Positions 24,194 through 35,096 of a DNA stretch of 64,000 nt are shown piece by piece (the first letter of the stretch is position 1; each line of letters begins with the position of its first letter). This stretch comes from Lumbricus terrestris (taxonomy: Eukaryota; Annelida; Clitellata; Crassiclitellata; Lumbricidae), in contig OX457043.1 in assembly GCA_949752735.1 (NCBI GenBank), forward strand, positions 40,549,297 to 40,613,296. Reading direction: 5' to 3'. The translations under genes were made by a program, and so were the position numbers. The notes below the pieces were generated by a model. It saw only the letters and a program-made list of their open reading frames with translations, searched no databases and was not told the DNA's origin.

Positions 24194-24836
24194 GTTCTCT
24201 GCCCGTATAGCAGGTCTATGGCTTGCGCCACCCGGAGATGAGATGAGTGAGGTGGTTTCCCGTTGCCTTCCCCACAGACAATGATGGGTAAGCAACTTGC
24301 CCAAGGTCACTCCACAGCAGCTTGCGCCACCGCGTCCCATGTGTGCTAGCCCGAGATATCTAAATATCTGAATGTCAACTCCCAGCCCGGGGCTTGAACC
24401 GCAGTCCGTTGCAACCAACAGACGAATGCCGCTCTCGCTTACCGGTGTAGCTAACTAGGCTACACTCTACTCTTACTCTATGAATGAAATAATAAGGCAA
24501 TCAATCAATGCTTCAATCATTCAATCGTTCAGTTATACAATCAGTACAGAGAACGATTAATAATACCAGTTTGCCATCTTCTTCCTGGACGTAAATGGCG
24601 TGTAGCTTCGAGTGCATAAAAGTGTAGAATAGCGCCGGAACGTAATCAAAGCCGTCGTAGATGTTGTCATTGATGTCAATTATGGCATCAAGGTCATCGA
24701 ATGTGGCTCGTCTTATTTTGCCAGCTAATCCATCCTTCTTAACGGAGTCAAGTGTGTGACCATCTTTTCCAGCTAACTCTTTACCTGCTACCTCTCTGGC
24801 ACTTTTTTCAACATTTGTTTCTTCCGTCATTTTCAA
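19772..24836 (-). CDS. NAT16-like: NAT16-like GNAT N-acetyltransferase, gene 1
   Basis: Exons: A 24567-24836, B 22588-22818, C 19772-20449; phase-0 GT-AG introns; predicted 392 residues. Exon A opens MKMTEETNVEK, is Lys/Glu-rich for ~40 residues, then KIRRATFDDLDAIIDINDN and GFDYVPALFYTFMHSKL. Exon B begins IALINFRF after a TTCTAG acceptor and holds RVRPSHQGRGLG (Q-x-x-G-x-G at about 118-123), then KIKKWKLLYHW at the donor. Exon C runs from NILTYKLADRQ to the stop. Exon order, the acetyl-CoA loop and the Y/F-FYGDCE...HLL C-terminal block agree with NAT16 / histidine N-acetyltransferase. The start codon is ~1.06 kb from the TATA box of the oppositely oriented GSTO-A. Intron 2 holds a foldback element and a long hairpin; intron 1 holds a SINE. 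Catalytic substrate is not shown by sequence. Confidence 0.85.
20527..20629. repeat. 49-bp-arm hairpin with 5-nt loop
   Basis: Left arm 20527-20575 and right arm 20581-20629 are near-perfect inverted copies around TGTAT. The innermost paired 16-mer AAGAGTCTGACGGCC-type block has no mismatch. It lies in intron 2 of GNAT gene 1, ~80 bp from the exon C acceptor, so a transcript of the gene would fold here. Confidence 0.92.
20681..21683. mobile_element. foldback element 2 (15-bp repeat arms)
   Basis: The left arm (20685-20895) is tandem 15-bp units of the type ACAATTACCCCCCGG. The right arm (21472-21680) is the same unit inverted (GGGGGGTAATTGTCC). The outer edge AGGGGTGACAGGACAATT closely matches the edge of foldback 1 (AAGGGTGACAAGACAATT on the minus strand at 5880-5900). 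The core contains a ~200-bp direct duplication of AGTGCTAGAAGGAGGTATGT (21022 and 21227). No protein is encoded. Confidence 0.85.
22075..22170 (-). mobile_element. retroelement tail remnant, second family
   Basis: On the minus strand: GTGAATAAGCTGGTTCCCGC followed by GGGCGCTGTAGAAGTCTCGA and repeated GATTAC words. A matching segment occurs at 34383-34445. It resembles a non-LTR 3' end; the family is not identified. Confidence 0.4.
23062..23119. repeat. (AT)n(AC)n microsatellite
   Basis: About 19 AT units followed by nine AC units. Confidence 0.95.
23312..23607. mobile_element. LINE tail fragment plus CATGGGCG MITE
   Basis: 23312-23360 reads on the minus strand as GTCGGGAGCGCTCCTGAGTA, a LINE/SINE 3' tail. 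From about 23400 to 23607 inverted ends CATGGGCGAAGTTTATCAG and CAGACTCCGCCCATG mark a relative of the 3682 MITE. Its interior has GGGGCTAAGCC words. The target duplication is not clear. Confidence 0.55.
24125..24475 (-). mobile_element. tRNA-derived SINE with (ATC)n tail
   Basis: On the minus strand the head CCTAGTTAGCTACACCGG and box B GCGGTTCAAGCCCCGGG are followed by a ~200-bp body (ATTTAGATATCTCGGGC, GGGAAACCACCTCA) and a pure (ATC)n tract at 24125-24194. It is near-identical in body to 63035-63335, whose tail is also (ATC)n, so the repeat is the element's tail. Confidence 0.8.
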
Positions 24837-25893
24837 CTGTACCGTATCGCAAATTCTAAGACAAATTAATGCTACGGTACTAGGCCTACAACCGTTTTTA
24901 TGTCTACAAATGCTACCTAAAAACAGACAACGAACTAAAACGTAGGGCTATATATCTGTGTCAAGGATCCTAAGACAAATTATTGCAACAACAACCGCTG
25001 ATATGCCTACAAATGTGACGTAAAAACAGACACTGAACTAAAACGTAGGCCTATGGTCGAGAACGCGTCCGATACATTATAATATTATTGACCCTCGCCT
25101 GTTGCGCGCATGCAAGATTCAAGACTTGGACATCGGACCTAACTAAATGTTAGAGGCCATCAGATAAATCACAAGTTAGCGATTGACGCAACGTCGCTTA
25201 TCAACTGGCAGAGTTCAGCTAAGGTCTAGACACAAGGACGGTGACCTGTAGGCTGTAGGGTCACCACGTATAATGTGTGCATAAACAATTTATTTCTGAA
25301 TGCATATGTAGGCCTATACGTAGACTTCATATATTTATCTGTGCATGCATGTTTGCATAATTATTTGCATGTGTGTATATATTTATGGATGTATACCAGG
25401 TATTTATATACTGTTTGCATATTTTAAATATGTTGTTTTCTATAATATATATTTTTTATATCTCTATTATGTATGTGATTTTTATTAGATGTGAATGAGG
25501 TTATGTCTGTAGGAGGCTACATCAGCAGTCTATACTTTCCACGGGTATCACTCCATGGATGGAGACCCTTCATCTGCTCCGGTCTGTCTTGTGTAGCGAC
25601 AGGCTACTTTCTTAGTTCTTTTCAACGCCTTTGTCTTGGTTGGCCAGCCTCAGAGGCGGATCAGCATAAAGAGCTCTTGTAAGTCCTTGTCTGTTGTAAC
25701 ATCTGAACTTTGTCCAGGGCCTGTCGTGACAATGTTAACCGCAAACTTTGAGTATGCACAATGACTTGCCAGATATTTTGTCGAGTCATTGTTTGTCTCA
25801 TGGTGATACGTCGGCTAGGTTAAAAAGCTTCTGCGGTCGGCAGTAACTGTTGACCTAAATATGGCAGCAGATAGCCTAGGCCTACAGCTTCGC
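24837..25893. promoter_or_regulatory. divergent intergenic region GNAT-1 / GSTO-A
   Basis: It separates the minus-strand GNAT gene 1 start from the plus-strand GSTO-A TATA box. From about 25690 the sequence is conserved with 37550-37760 upstream of GSTO-B, including GTCGTGACAATG, TGTCGAGTCATT and CGTCGGCTAGGTTAAAAAGC. TGTCGAGTCATT differs by one base from an AP-1 site (inference). Confidence 0.5.
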
Positions 25894-25968
25894 TATAAAA
25901 GGACGAGAGGGTAGGAGTTAAGATTCTTCAGACTTTAGTTGTGCTAGACGTGCAATCTGAACGAGAGG
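25894..25968 (+). promoter_or_regulatory. GSTO-A TATA box and 5' non-coding exon
   Basis: TATAAAA at 25894-25900. The sequence AGTTAAGATTCTTCAG, ~30 bp downstream and shared with GSTO-B, is the likely start region. The non-coding exon ends at 25968 before GTAAGT. Its partner acceptor is TTTTAG at 26494, followed by 52 bp of leader to the ATG. Confidence 0.7.
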
Positions 25969-26317
25969 GTAAGTTCTGTGTTAGCGATCTAGTTCTCGAC
26001 TTTGATTTGCTATTATAATACTGCGTTATGCTCCAGAGTCCCACTTTACGACCAGGTCGATATTGAGGTTTAGCTTTGCAAAGGAAAGTTTATAAATAGC
26101 GCTATGGAAGGACAACTTCGCGTTAACGATAGAGACCCCATGAGCTTGGCATGTAACTTGATGTAAGCGAGTAAGTGACTTTTTTGCATCTAACAAGTGT
26201 ATATGAATTATTTGGAAGTGGTGCCCACTGCCCAGTATCTTTGGCCTGACGCTTAGCCTACATCATTGCATTGTATGGAAACATTCAGAAAGTGCATCTA
26301 GTATAGTGAAATCGTTT

Positions 26318-26415
26318 AGAGGCGCTCCCAGTGTGCAAAACCACAAGAGAAGAATAGACTTTGAGCAACGCAAATAAGGAGAAGGGATTACCAGCTAGAA
26401 TTTGAGATCTGGTCA
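26318..26415 (-). mobile_element. LINE 3'-tail remnant shared with GSTO-B intron
   Basis: AGAGGCGCTCCCAGTGTGCAAA and the ~80 bp after it match 38198-38280 in the equivalent 5' intron of GSTO-B, so this insertion predates the gene duplication. Read on the minus strand it is the LINE tail GGGAGCGCCTCT. Confidence 0.65.
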
Positions 26416-26546
26416 CACAAGCCGCCAGGCATGTGAATACATTCATGTTTTAGATCTTGAAATGTGCATAAACATTTTGTTCTGTTAATTTTAGATAGAG
26501 CAAAAGTATTTTCCGTTGGATGTCAATTTCTGTGAACTGATCAGCT

Positions 26547-29500
26547 ATGAGTGAGAAGGCGCTAGCAACTGGTAAATATTTTTGAGTCTATCATTTTCAC
26601 TTTTTATAAATATTACTGTGAAATTGTCCTATTGAATTTGTCCCTAGAGCGTGTGTGCTTTTGTAGTAGATAAAACGTGCATGGTATCTTTACAGTGGCC
26701 ATGATTCTGTGGCCTGAATGCTTGGCTTTTATTTATTCTTGCTGTGGGTTAATGTAATTACACTATGTCTCAATCATTTATGCGTGGTTAATAGAGGATC
26801 TTAAAATGTGTAAGAATTGTCCAAAAGCAGAACTGTTGATATATGCTTATGCATACATCATGGACGCCGCTATAGATATTTTTGCAGGGAAGGGCAAAAC
26901 AAAATGATCATGGTTAAACTCTTTAGCAAGAACAAGGGAAAAGACAAGTAGAAAACTAAGAACATTGGTATTTTTCATAGAGGTTATTAAATGTATTTCA
27001 GTAGTTGTACTTTAAGTAGGCCTATCATTGTAAAATTGGGCTGGACTGGGAGCGCCTCTGTGTAGCTTTCTTGAAGAAGCGCTATATGACTCCACAGGAC
27101 CACAGAATGAATGAATGAATCATTAGTATCATTGATACCTCACTACAAGAAAACTTGTTAAAAACAAAAAGTAGTAGTAAAAAACTATGTGTCGATTTTT
27201 CAGGGGGAGGACAAGTGCTCTTGCCCTATGTGCAGGCGCCCATGGTTTGCATAATTATTTTTGGCGGGATTTATGAGAAAACAATCTCAATTAAATCGAA
27301 GCTGATTGAAAAACGATAATTGTTAAGGGAATATATAATGTCATATTAATTAAAAATAATTGCCGCCTAGAAGAGTGATTGACGAAACGACACTGCCTAA
27401 ACAGAAGCTGGATCGACGAGAAGGATTATTGCGAAAAATAGAAGTTGAATTGATAAAAACTTATTATGCTGCGACAAACGAATTATTTACGATCAGTGGC
27501 GGCGCCAGGATTTCAGTTTTGGTGGGGGGATGAATTTTCAGAAAAAAATTTCCGTTGTCAGTCGCCAAAATTTCTGATGACCTTTTTTTAGTCATCGACC
27601 AAAACTCAAGAAAAATTTCCATTTCGCCCGTCAATTTTTTTTAGTCATTTGGTCGAAATCATGGGAAAATGGTTCTTTTCCGTGACCGGTGACCGCCAAG
27701 CTGTCTGCCAAACCTCGTGCTTACCTTTACGGTTATTTGGGGGGCTAAAGGGGGTTAATCGTCCAAAAATGTTATTTTTACATGGGAAAAAATGGATGGC
27801 CTTTTTTAGGGGGCCTATCCCCCCTAGCGCCGCTACTGTTTACGATGCTAAAACACATGTTTGCCATTATTTCTGCACTGCTGGAGATATGAAGCCCGCA
27901 CAAGCAACTGGCTATATACAAGCTCAGAGCCTTAACCACACCATTGAAATTATATCGCAGGCATAGGCTAGTAGGTTACGTGATTGTATGCCTACATTGC
28001 TGTGTGTGTGCTTATGCGTCTATAGGATCCGTTTTTCCACCTCTGAAGGATGGCACTCTGCGTCTGTACAGCATGCGCTTCTGTCCATTCGCAGAGAGAA
28101 CTCGTCTTGTTCTTGCGCATTACAACATACCGTAAGAGAGAAAAATTACTATCGTTCATTCATTAATTGATTCATTCTGTCATCTCAGTAATTTATGTAG
28201 GCCTATGACCCTCTTCAGTTACCGCGCTTTCTCAGTGGTCGGTGTTACGAAATAGAGTAGGCCTGTCACCCGCATTAATCGTTTCCATCTAGATTGGAAG
28301 AAGCCACTTCCGCGTGTGTCAATTTTTGCAACTTCCATCTGCTTTTATTTTTAACAATTACACTAATAGTATTTATGTAGACTATGTTTATAGTAGGCTA
28401 TATTCGTTTAATTTCAAAGTACATGTATTTCTACTATATAATTTGTTTGCTTTGGTTTTAGAGTAGGCTACTTAGAACACTTAGAATACTAAAGAAAATT
28501 AGAGTCACTAAATAAATTCGAGTTGCCTGCTCTGGACATTGCTTAGAACACTGAAAACAATTAGAGTCACTTTAAATTTTGATTAAAGCAGATTTTTCAA
28601 TTATACGCATTTTTCAATTATTTGGTAGAATGGTTTATCCCCCGTTGTGGTGCCTTGACTTAAGTAGTTTCGTTCTTTGCCATTGAGCTATGTAGCCTGC
28701 AAATCAAGGACTCTATAAACGGCCCTTGTCTGTAAATAAAAGTTGCTTGACTTTTGTGTTGATTGATTCTGTTTTGAATTTGTAAAAATTATCTGGTTCT
28801 TAACTATAACTATTAAAGTTTGTATATACTATATTGGCCTAGTCATGTGTATTTGGATTTCCTTTTTCTTTACTTTGTGCGGGTTCTAGAACTTCATGCA
28901 AAGCATTAGTTGCAAGTCAGAGTTGTAAAGAATGATAATAGCAAGTGTAGGAACTGCTTAGGAAGCTTTAAACAACTGTCAAATCATGCTACTTTTCATG
29001 AGATTGAGAAATTTTCTACTTTGCAGTCATGAGGTTGTGAATATCAACTTGAAAGAAAAACCAGAGTGGTTCTTCAAGAAGAATCCACTTGCTTTGGTTC
29101 CAGTCCTGGAAAAAGGAGATGAAATCGTTTACGAGTCGTCCATCTGTGACGAGTATTTGGATGAAGTTTATGGGAAGCAATCGTTGCTCACCACTGACCC
29201 GTTTGAGAGAGCGAGACAGAAAATCCTTGGGGAAAGATTTTCAAAGGTAAATAATCAAGACAACAATTTGATTTCAATATATGTTACTGTTGGATTAGGT
29301 TGGATATTGCTTGTTATTTCAACTGCATAATTATGACTTCATGGCAATGCAGAAAGTCTAAGTAAATAGATCATGGTAAATGTAATTATTATTTCAACCA
29401 GTGGTAGTTTTTGTGGTTAAACTAAGTAGAATAGATACAGATAATAATAGACACTTCGTTACATGACCATGTGTACACGTATTGAAAGCACAGACCTAGG

Positions 29501-31199
29501 TTTTGTAGGTTCTCTGATACAAAGCCCAGCGATAGAGGTGAATGAAATTGTTGGGAGCTGCTGGAAATACATGAGGGAAAGTAGGTTGCATGGATATTTA
29601 GCTTGTGTGTCACAGTGTGATTCCACTAGAGGCTTGCTACAACTAGATGTCATATAATAGATGCGTTAAAACGAAAGAGTTACAGAGCAATAGTAGCATA
29701 GAAGTTTGCTGTGGTGTGGCTCGTCCAATAAGCCAACTCCGTTTCACTAGTGACTAAACAGACGTCTTGGTACCTATCTGAATGCCGTTTGGTAAGCCTA
29801 TTGGCGTGCATCAGTTAATGTCCTGTCCAAGACAGGCTGGTGCAATATAAATTGGGAATAATTTATGGTTGAAAATTTCTATCCTAGCTTTGAGCTGGGA
29901 CGTTTTGATGGGTCTATGGACAAGGAACACATAATTCAAAACATCTTTTTCTATCAGGTGATTTCACCTTTCTACGGCGTCCTAAGACAGACTGGAGATG
30001 AAAGAGCGCAAGCAGTCGAGTCTATTCAGAAGGCGTTGGATGTATTTGAGGAGACTCTCACTGGAAAATTCTTTGGAGGTAAGACGACATGAAAATGTGT
30101 TCACAAGTTGAATTTCTTTGACATCTGAGGTTATTATTGAGTATTAAATTCTTTAATGCAATTTTAACACCAATTCATTACTTACACAGATGTTTCCTTC
30201 CTGACCCCATCCATATTCTCTGCCTAGCTTCAGATATATTTTCTTAAGTTGGGCAAAAGAAGCGTTTATGCATCTCTTCATGCCTTTGAAGTTGTAGTCA
30301 TGATGGTAGCAAAAAAGTGCATTTAACATTAGCAATCCCGTTAGTGTTTGTCTTAATTGTCATTTCGTCATTGAGTTACCAGCCATGAAATTAAAAATCT
30401 TTTGGACATGTTACCCGACTGCTCAAAATGCTCATCTTGTAACGTGGATGTTCAGGTTGGAATCTAATAATATTGTTATTTTCCTGGCATTTTTAATGAA
30501 CATAATTAAAAGTTCAGTTTCAAAGGTGCTGGTAACGAGGCAGACAATGGCATTGTCTTTGAATTGCTGGAAAGAAGACAAATCAGACTTTCATGCAAGC
30601 CTTATGAACAAACGAGTTGCTACTCTTTGAAGTCAGCTATTGTGAGTGCACTATCTCAGGCAGTAGAGCATTCCACACAGAGCAGAAATAATCCATGAGG
30701 ATTGAGGATGAAAGTGTAAAGATTTCTATGGTAGGACCTTGCATAAGGGCTTCACACTCAGCATAATTGACTGACAATTTTCATTGGGAAGTAAAATGCA
30801 TGGTAAATAGATAAATTAATTTTACCGAACTCAGCCAAACATACTTTTTGGGTTTCTACATTTTACCACCTCTGCAAGTTTTTGGCAACCGTGCCCTTGT
30901 CATTATGTTCTGTAAATCTATAGGTTGTTTTCATGTCTATGCTTAAAGGTGAATCTCCAAAGATGGTGGACTACCACATCTGGCCGTGGGTCGAGCGTCT
31001 AGAGATGTTGGAGAGGTTGGCTGGTGGAATCGAAATTCTCCCAAAGGGTAGATTCCCAAAACTGAATTCCTGGGTAGCCCATATGAAGGAGCTGCCAGCG
31101 GTGAAAACTGCTTCGTTCACCACAGATCAGCATATTAAGTTTTTTGAAAGCTATCAAAAGCCAGACAGCAAACCAGACTACGACATCGGCTTGGAGTAG
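26547..31199 (+). CDS. GSTO: omega-class glutathione S-transferase, GSTO-A
   Basis: Coding exons: 26547-26571, 28026-28131, 29027-29246, 29958-30078, 30949-31199. Phases 1,2,0,1, all GT-AG; 240 residues (human GSTO1 has 241). The N-terminal thioredoxin-fold domain (~19-98) contains the omega-class catalytic cysteine in [13 protein letters not shown] (Cys28), the cis-Pro loop LVPVLE (Pro69) and the glutathione-binding YES pair (Glu80-Ser81). The helical C-terminal domain includes [20 protein letters not shown]. Omega GSTs are cytosolic and catalyse glutathione-dependent thiol transfer, dehydroascorbate reduction and related reductions. The start is fixed by AGCTATGAGTGAGAAGG, conserved in GSTO-B. 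ATTAAA at 31275 is the likely poly(A) signal and is conserved in all three copies. Confidence 0.93.
27045..27122 (+). mobile_element. LINE tail with (GAAT)n end
   Basis: CTGGGAGCGCCTCTGTGTAG, then GAAGCGCTATATGACTCCAC, ending in GAATGAATGAATGAAT. It is a 5'-truncated copy of the local LINE family in GSTO-A intron 1. Confidence 0.65.
27375..27490 (+). repeat. ~35-bp satellite units
   Basis: Three degenerate units with GAAGCTGGATCGACGAGAAG and AGAAGTTGAATTGATAAAAA, matching the array at 61755-62050. Confidence 0.6.
27494..27838. mobile_element. hAT-like MITE, CAGTGGCGGCG ends
   Basis: Ends CAGTGGCGGCGCCAGG and CTAGCGCCGCTACTG, 345 bp, flanked by TTTACGAT (27486-27493, 27839-27846). It holds several GATGACCTTTTTTTAGTCAT hairpin words. 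In GSTO-A intron 1. Confidence 0.9.
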
Positions 31200-31559
31200 A
31201 AAGAGAATGAATTCAGAAGGAGAGAGCAAGATACAGAGCAGTATCTTTGAATCAACAACAACATCTGTATCATTATTAAAATAACACATTACTGTTACAA
31301 CACAAGTATTAAAAGAACTGATTCGATTTAAGAGGATTTACAATTTAGTTTTCTTGCTTTAAATGCAAACTGCACCGATATGCACTTTTTTACACAAATG
31401 GACCTTGCAAAAAATTTTATGAATGAATAAGAAATGCTTTTGATGAGCAACATATTTTGCTGAGTTACTTCATTTGCCTTGTATAATGTATTGAGTTTAC
31501 TACAGAAAGTATTGTTCGGCATGGCAATTTATCAAATGTGTTGTAAATGGTGCCTGCAA

Positions 31560-31860
31560 ATTAGTTACGTAGCCTCAGGAACTCTGAAAAAGATTGGCCA
31601 ACGTGAGCGGCAGGTCTCGGGCAGCAGCGAGACTTCAGTAGATCTGACGGAGATCCAGTTGAAGGACAACGGCAGGTCTACAGCGAATGGAGGGCACACC
31701 TGGCACACCCGGAGCATGGCTTCCTTACTGCGAGATGGAAAGGAACTGGGGGACCTACCATCTCAACATCCCCAAACAGCATCATGAAAAATGGAAACGT
31801 TGGAGGAACATTGTACATGATGCGGCCGACCCTCGGATCGAGGATGGCTGAGAACAGAAC
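31560..31860. other. coding-like remnant downstream of GSTO-A
   Basis: A GC-richer 300-bp segment with several partly open plus-strand frames, one ending EKWKRWRNIVHDAADPRIED before a stop. It reads like the decayed C-terminus of a transposon protein but no family is recognised. Confidence 0.3.
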
Positions 31861-32078
31861 AGCCTAATAAAAGTTTAAATAAAGCTCCAAACGTCTTTTG
31901 GACTTTGCCTCCTTCCTCTTTAATAGGCTAATATTCGAGGTAGACCAGATCTATAACTTCTCCTTACTTATTTATAGATAATCATAAATACATTTTTGCA
32001 TATACCCTATAAGCACATCTACTAACATATTTTATCAGTTATCTTTACATTTGTGACTGTCACCGCAATGCCCTAAAC

Positions 32079-33181
32079 CAGTGGTGGCCAACCTTTTGTA
32101 CATAGTGTGCCACAAAAAATCGCGCGTACCGTCCGCGTGCCACCACATAATATACCAAAGAGCCGTTTTGACATGTTCCAATATGAAATATGAAATTTCG
32201 GTGTAGACTAAGCACAGTGTTTGTTCACGGCCAGCTAAAAAAATCATGATTCTTTCTTACTCCCAGTAGCCTATACTGAGCCTCATGGTAAAGTTGCGTT
32301 CAAGGGCAATGCTACTCATTATTATTGCTTCGATTTTGAGCACACGTGAATCTTCAAAAAATTTGAAAAAACCTTTATGCTCGCCATCAGAATAAGTTTT
32401 TATCAGACTTAACTCGTATAAATTTGACCATCAATAGCAATTGATCCATTTTTCTGGCAAAAAATTTACTATTCTGCCTAAAGGTGCTTTCTCTGGCTGG
32501 TAAAATTGTCCTGATATATCTGATCCAGGTCGGTATTTTTCATTAGAGTCCCCATGTACATCTTGCTGAAGTGACGTTCAACACTAGTTATTTACATACC
32601 ACAACTGCTACAGTACACAGCAGACAAACAGAATTTGGATGACTTTCCCAGAGTAAAAGTAATCTTACTTTTCTTCTAAAAATGCTGATCTTCCAAATTT
32701 ACACCAAACTCCTGCAAGACAGTCTTCGTACTTTTTTGAGGAACTAGCTGTCTTGCTTCAAGCAGAAATGCTAAAGACAAGCCTGCTGCCAATATAAGAA
32801 AACCTATTTGAGAAGATCAGGCAGTCTCTTCCTTTGTCTGATCCTGCAACCCTACAGTAGGGTTCAGGGGGGGGCAAATTCTTATCTTCGAATGGCTGAA
32901 ATATGCTGTACAGAAAGTGGACTTTGACCGTCAGCCTCAGTCCGCCTGTAGCTCCTGTGCTGCGTCCGTCTGCAGCTGTCAGGCTAATTGACCTCACCGC
33001 TGGTCACTAAAGCTACAGAGATGCAGAGGCACCTAAGATTCACCCAAGAGATAACATTTTAAACTAGCAGAGCCATCATCAGCATAGTAAATATTTTTCA
33101 AAAATTCCATGGTCCTCCGTGCCACTCATCAAAGGCCGGCGTGCCACAAGTGGCACGCGTGCCGCAGGTTGGCCACCACTG
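32079..33181. mobile_element. hAT-like element, CAGTGGTGGCCAACC ends
   Basis: Ends CAGTGGTGGCCAACC and GGTTGGCCACCACTG, 1103 bp, flanked by CCCTAAAC (32071-32078, 33182-33189). It has inverted GTGGCACGC/GCGTGCCAC words inside the termini. No intact transposase frame, so non-autonomous. Confidence 0.93.
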
Positions 33182-34107
33182 CCCTAAACAATAGCTACAA
33201 ACAAAAGCATTTTCTTGATGACATTAAGCCGTGTGGCTGGTTTATCCGTCTCATTATGTCTGCCTGTCTGGCAGCCTGTGTCTCGACTCGATTGGCTCCC
33301 AATCATAATGCAAATTTAATATATATTCCTCACATCCTGTTCACCTATAGACCTACATATTCTGCGTCGACGAGAAATCCAAATTGAAATGTCTGGATGG
33401 CCGGAAATACGAATCTCCCTAGCCTACACTTTTCGGTCACGTTCTATGTTGGCAGACGCCCTGTAAAGATGAAATCAAGCACGATTTTCGTTAAGTATGT
33501 TCATCTGTACAAATATCTGAAAAAGTACAAGGGCATGAAGTTGATTAGACTTGACTAAAGGCGACTGGCCAGTCAACTCTAAGTCTCACTCCTCTGTTTG
33601 TGAAACATAAGCTATCCATACAGTTTTTCACCTAAGCATGTAGATCTAAATAACTACCGGTATTTATAATGCTAAGCCAGAGTACCGACAGCTGCTAGTG
33701 ATTAGTGGCGGGGCGGATAAAAAATTTCGTTCTTCGGTGTGAATTTTCGTTGTGGTCTTTTGGCCGTAAAATCTTGGGTCTGAAAAACTTTTCGTCGCCG
33801 TAAAATCTTATGACCTTTTGGGTTTCCTCTTTTTTTTAGTAATTTGCTAGAAATGTTAGAAAAAATACTATTTTGTCCGCCGCCAAAATAATAGTTGACC
33901 CTTTTTAGTCATTTGGTCGGGAAAAAACAACTATTTGTCCGTCAAAATAATCAAGGCCGTAGCCAGGATTTGATTTCGGGGGTGTTTCTTTAGTTTCCCG
34001 TCCGAAAAAGATGACCTTTTAGGAGAACTCCGCCACTGGTCGCACTCTGCCAGTGCCAGTCCCTAGCCTGGATAAAGGAGGAGGGCGTCGCTAATGGTCT
34101 TTGTTAC

Positions 34108-34551
34108 CAGGGCTGTATTCAAGGATAGGCTATATACGCGGGTATACGGCGTACGTATACGTCTATTCTCACCTTCGGGGAAAAATGACGGCGTATATAC
34201 TCACCTCAAAAACGAGGGTACACGCTGGTATACAGTGCATACCCACCTCGGTAAGACCAAGTGTGTACACTTAGGCAAAAATCGCGAATTACGAAGGCAA
34301 AAAATCATGAAAGCAGAGCGTTTTACGCTGTTTTAAAGGTTTCCATGTGAAATATCACGGTCAAAAACTTCGATGACTAAAAATAATCGTAAACTCGAGA
34401 TTTCTAAAGCGCCACTCGAAAGCTAAGCGCGGGGCACTAGCTTATTCAGAAATAAAGTCGTCAGAAAAATGTCGCCAGAATTGTTGTGCCCAAAAGTCAA
34501 TTTTTTCGGCGGCAGCGTGTACTCACCTCAAAAGTTCTAGGTACAGCCCTG
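34108..34551. mobile_element. hAT-like MITE, CAGGGCTGTA ends
   Basis: Ends CAGGGCTGTATTCAAGG and AGGTACAGCCCTG, 444 bp, flanked by TTTGTTAC (34100-34107, 34552-34559). It interrupts a SINE-type tail (34045-34100: CCAGTCCCTAGCCTGGATAA). Its interior includes the second-family tail remnant at 34383-34445. Confidence 0.9.
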
Positions 34552-34721
34552 TTTGTTACCACACAGTGACGTCAAACTGCAAATACCACCACCACCATGA
34601 CCTTTTTCATTTCGGAGGGTGTTTTCATGGTTTTATTTCATGGTTGTTTTACATCATGTGCTAGTAAATGCATTCTATTATTTTTATATTTTCCATTGGG
34701 GGGGGGTGTTCAAACACCCAG

Positions 34722-35096
34722 CACGGTTTGGGTCCACTATTCCGAGGGTCCACTATTCCGAAGGTCCACTATTCCGAACCCTAACCCTAAACCTAACCCT
34801 AACGATAACCCTAACTCACCCCAACCCTAACCATAACCCTAAACCTAACCCACTCTAACCATAACCCTAAACCTAACCCTAACCCACCCCAACCATAACC
34901 ATAAACCTAACCCTCCCCAACCCTAACCATAACCATAAACTTAATCCTAACCCACCCAACCCTAACCTACCTTACCCCAACCCTTACCCTAACCCACTGT
35001 AACCCTAACCACCAAGGATAACGAACAAAATATAGCGGATATTCGGAATAGTGGACCTTCGGAATAGTGGACCCTCGGAATAGCGGGCCGTTACCC
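34722..35096. mobile_element. foldback element 3 with telomere-like core
   Basis: Left arm: three GGTCCACTATTCCGA units spaced 16 bp (34730-34780). Right arm: the same unit inverted (35038-35085). Between them 34778-35015 is a degenerate array of CCCTAA, CCATAA and CCTAACC words resembling the (TTAGGG)n telomere repeat on the other strand. The plan is that of the other two foldbacks. Confidence 0.8.

Noticed and set aside
25491..25682. Small open frame upstream of GSTO-A
   Set aside because: No domain, no paralogue at the matching GSTO-B position and no splice support.
34778..35015. A chromosome end
   Set aside because: The telomere-like repeats are degenerate, only ~240 bp, and flanked on both sides by foldback arms and ordinary sequence.
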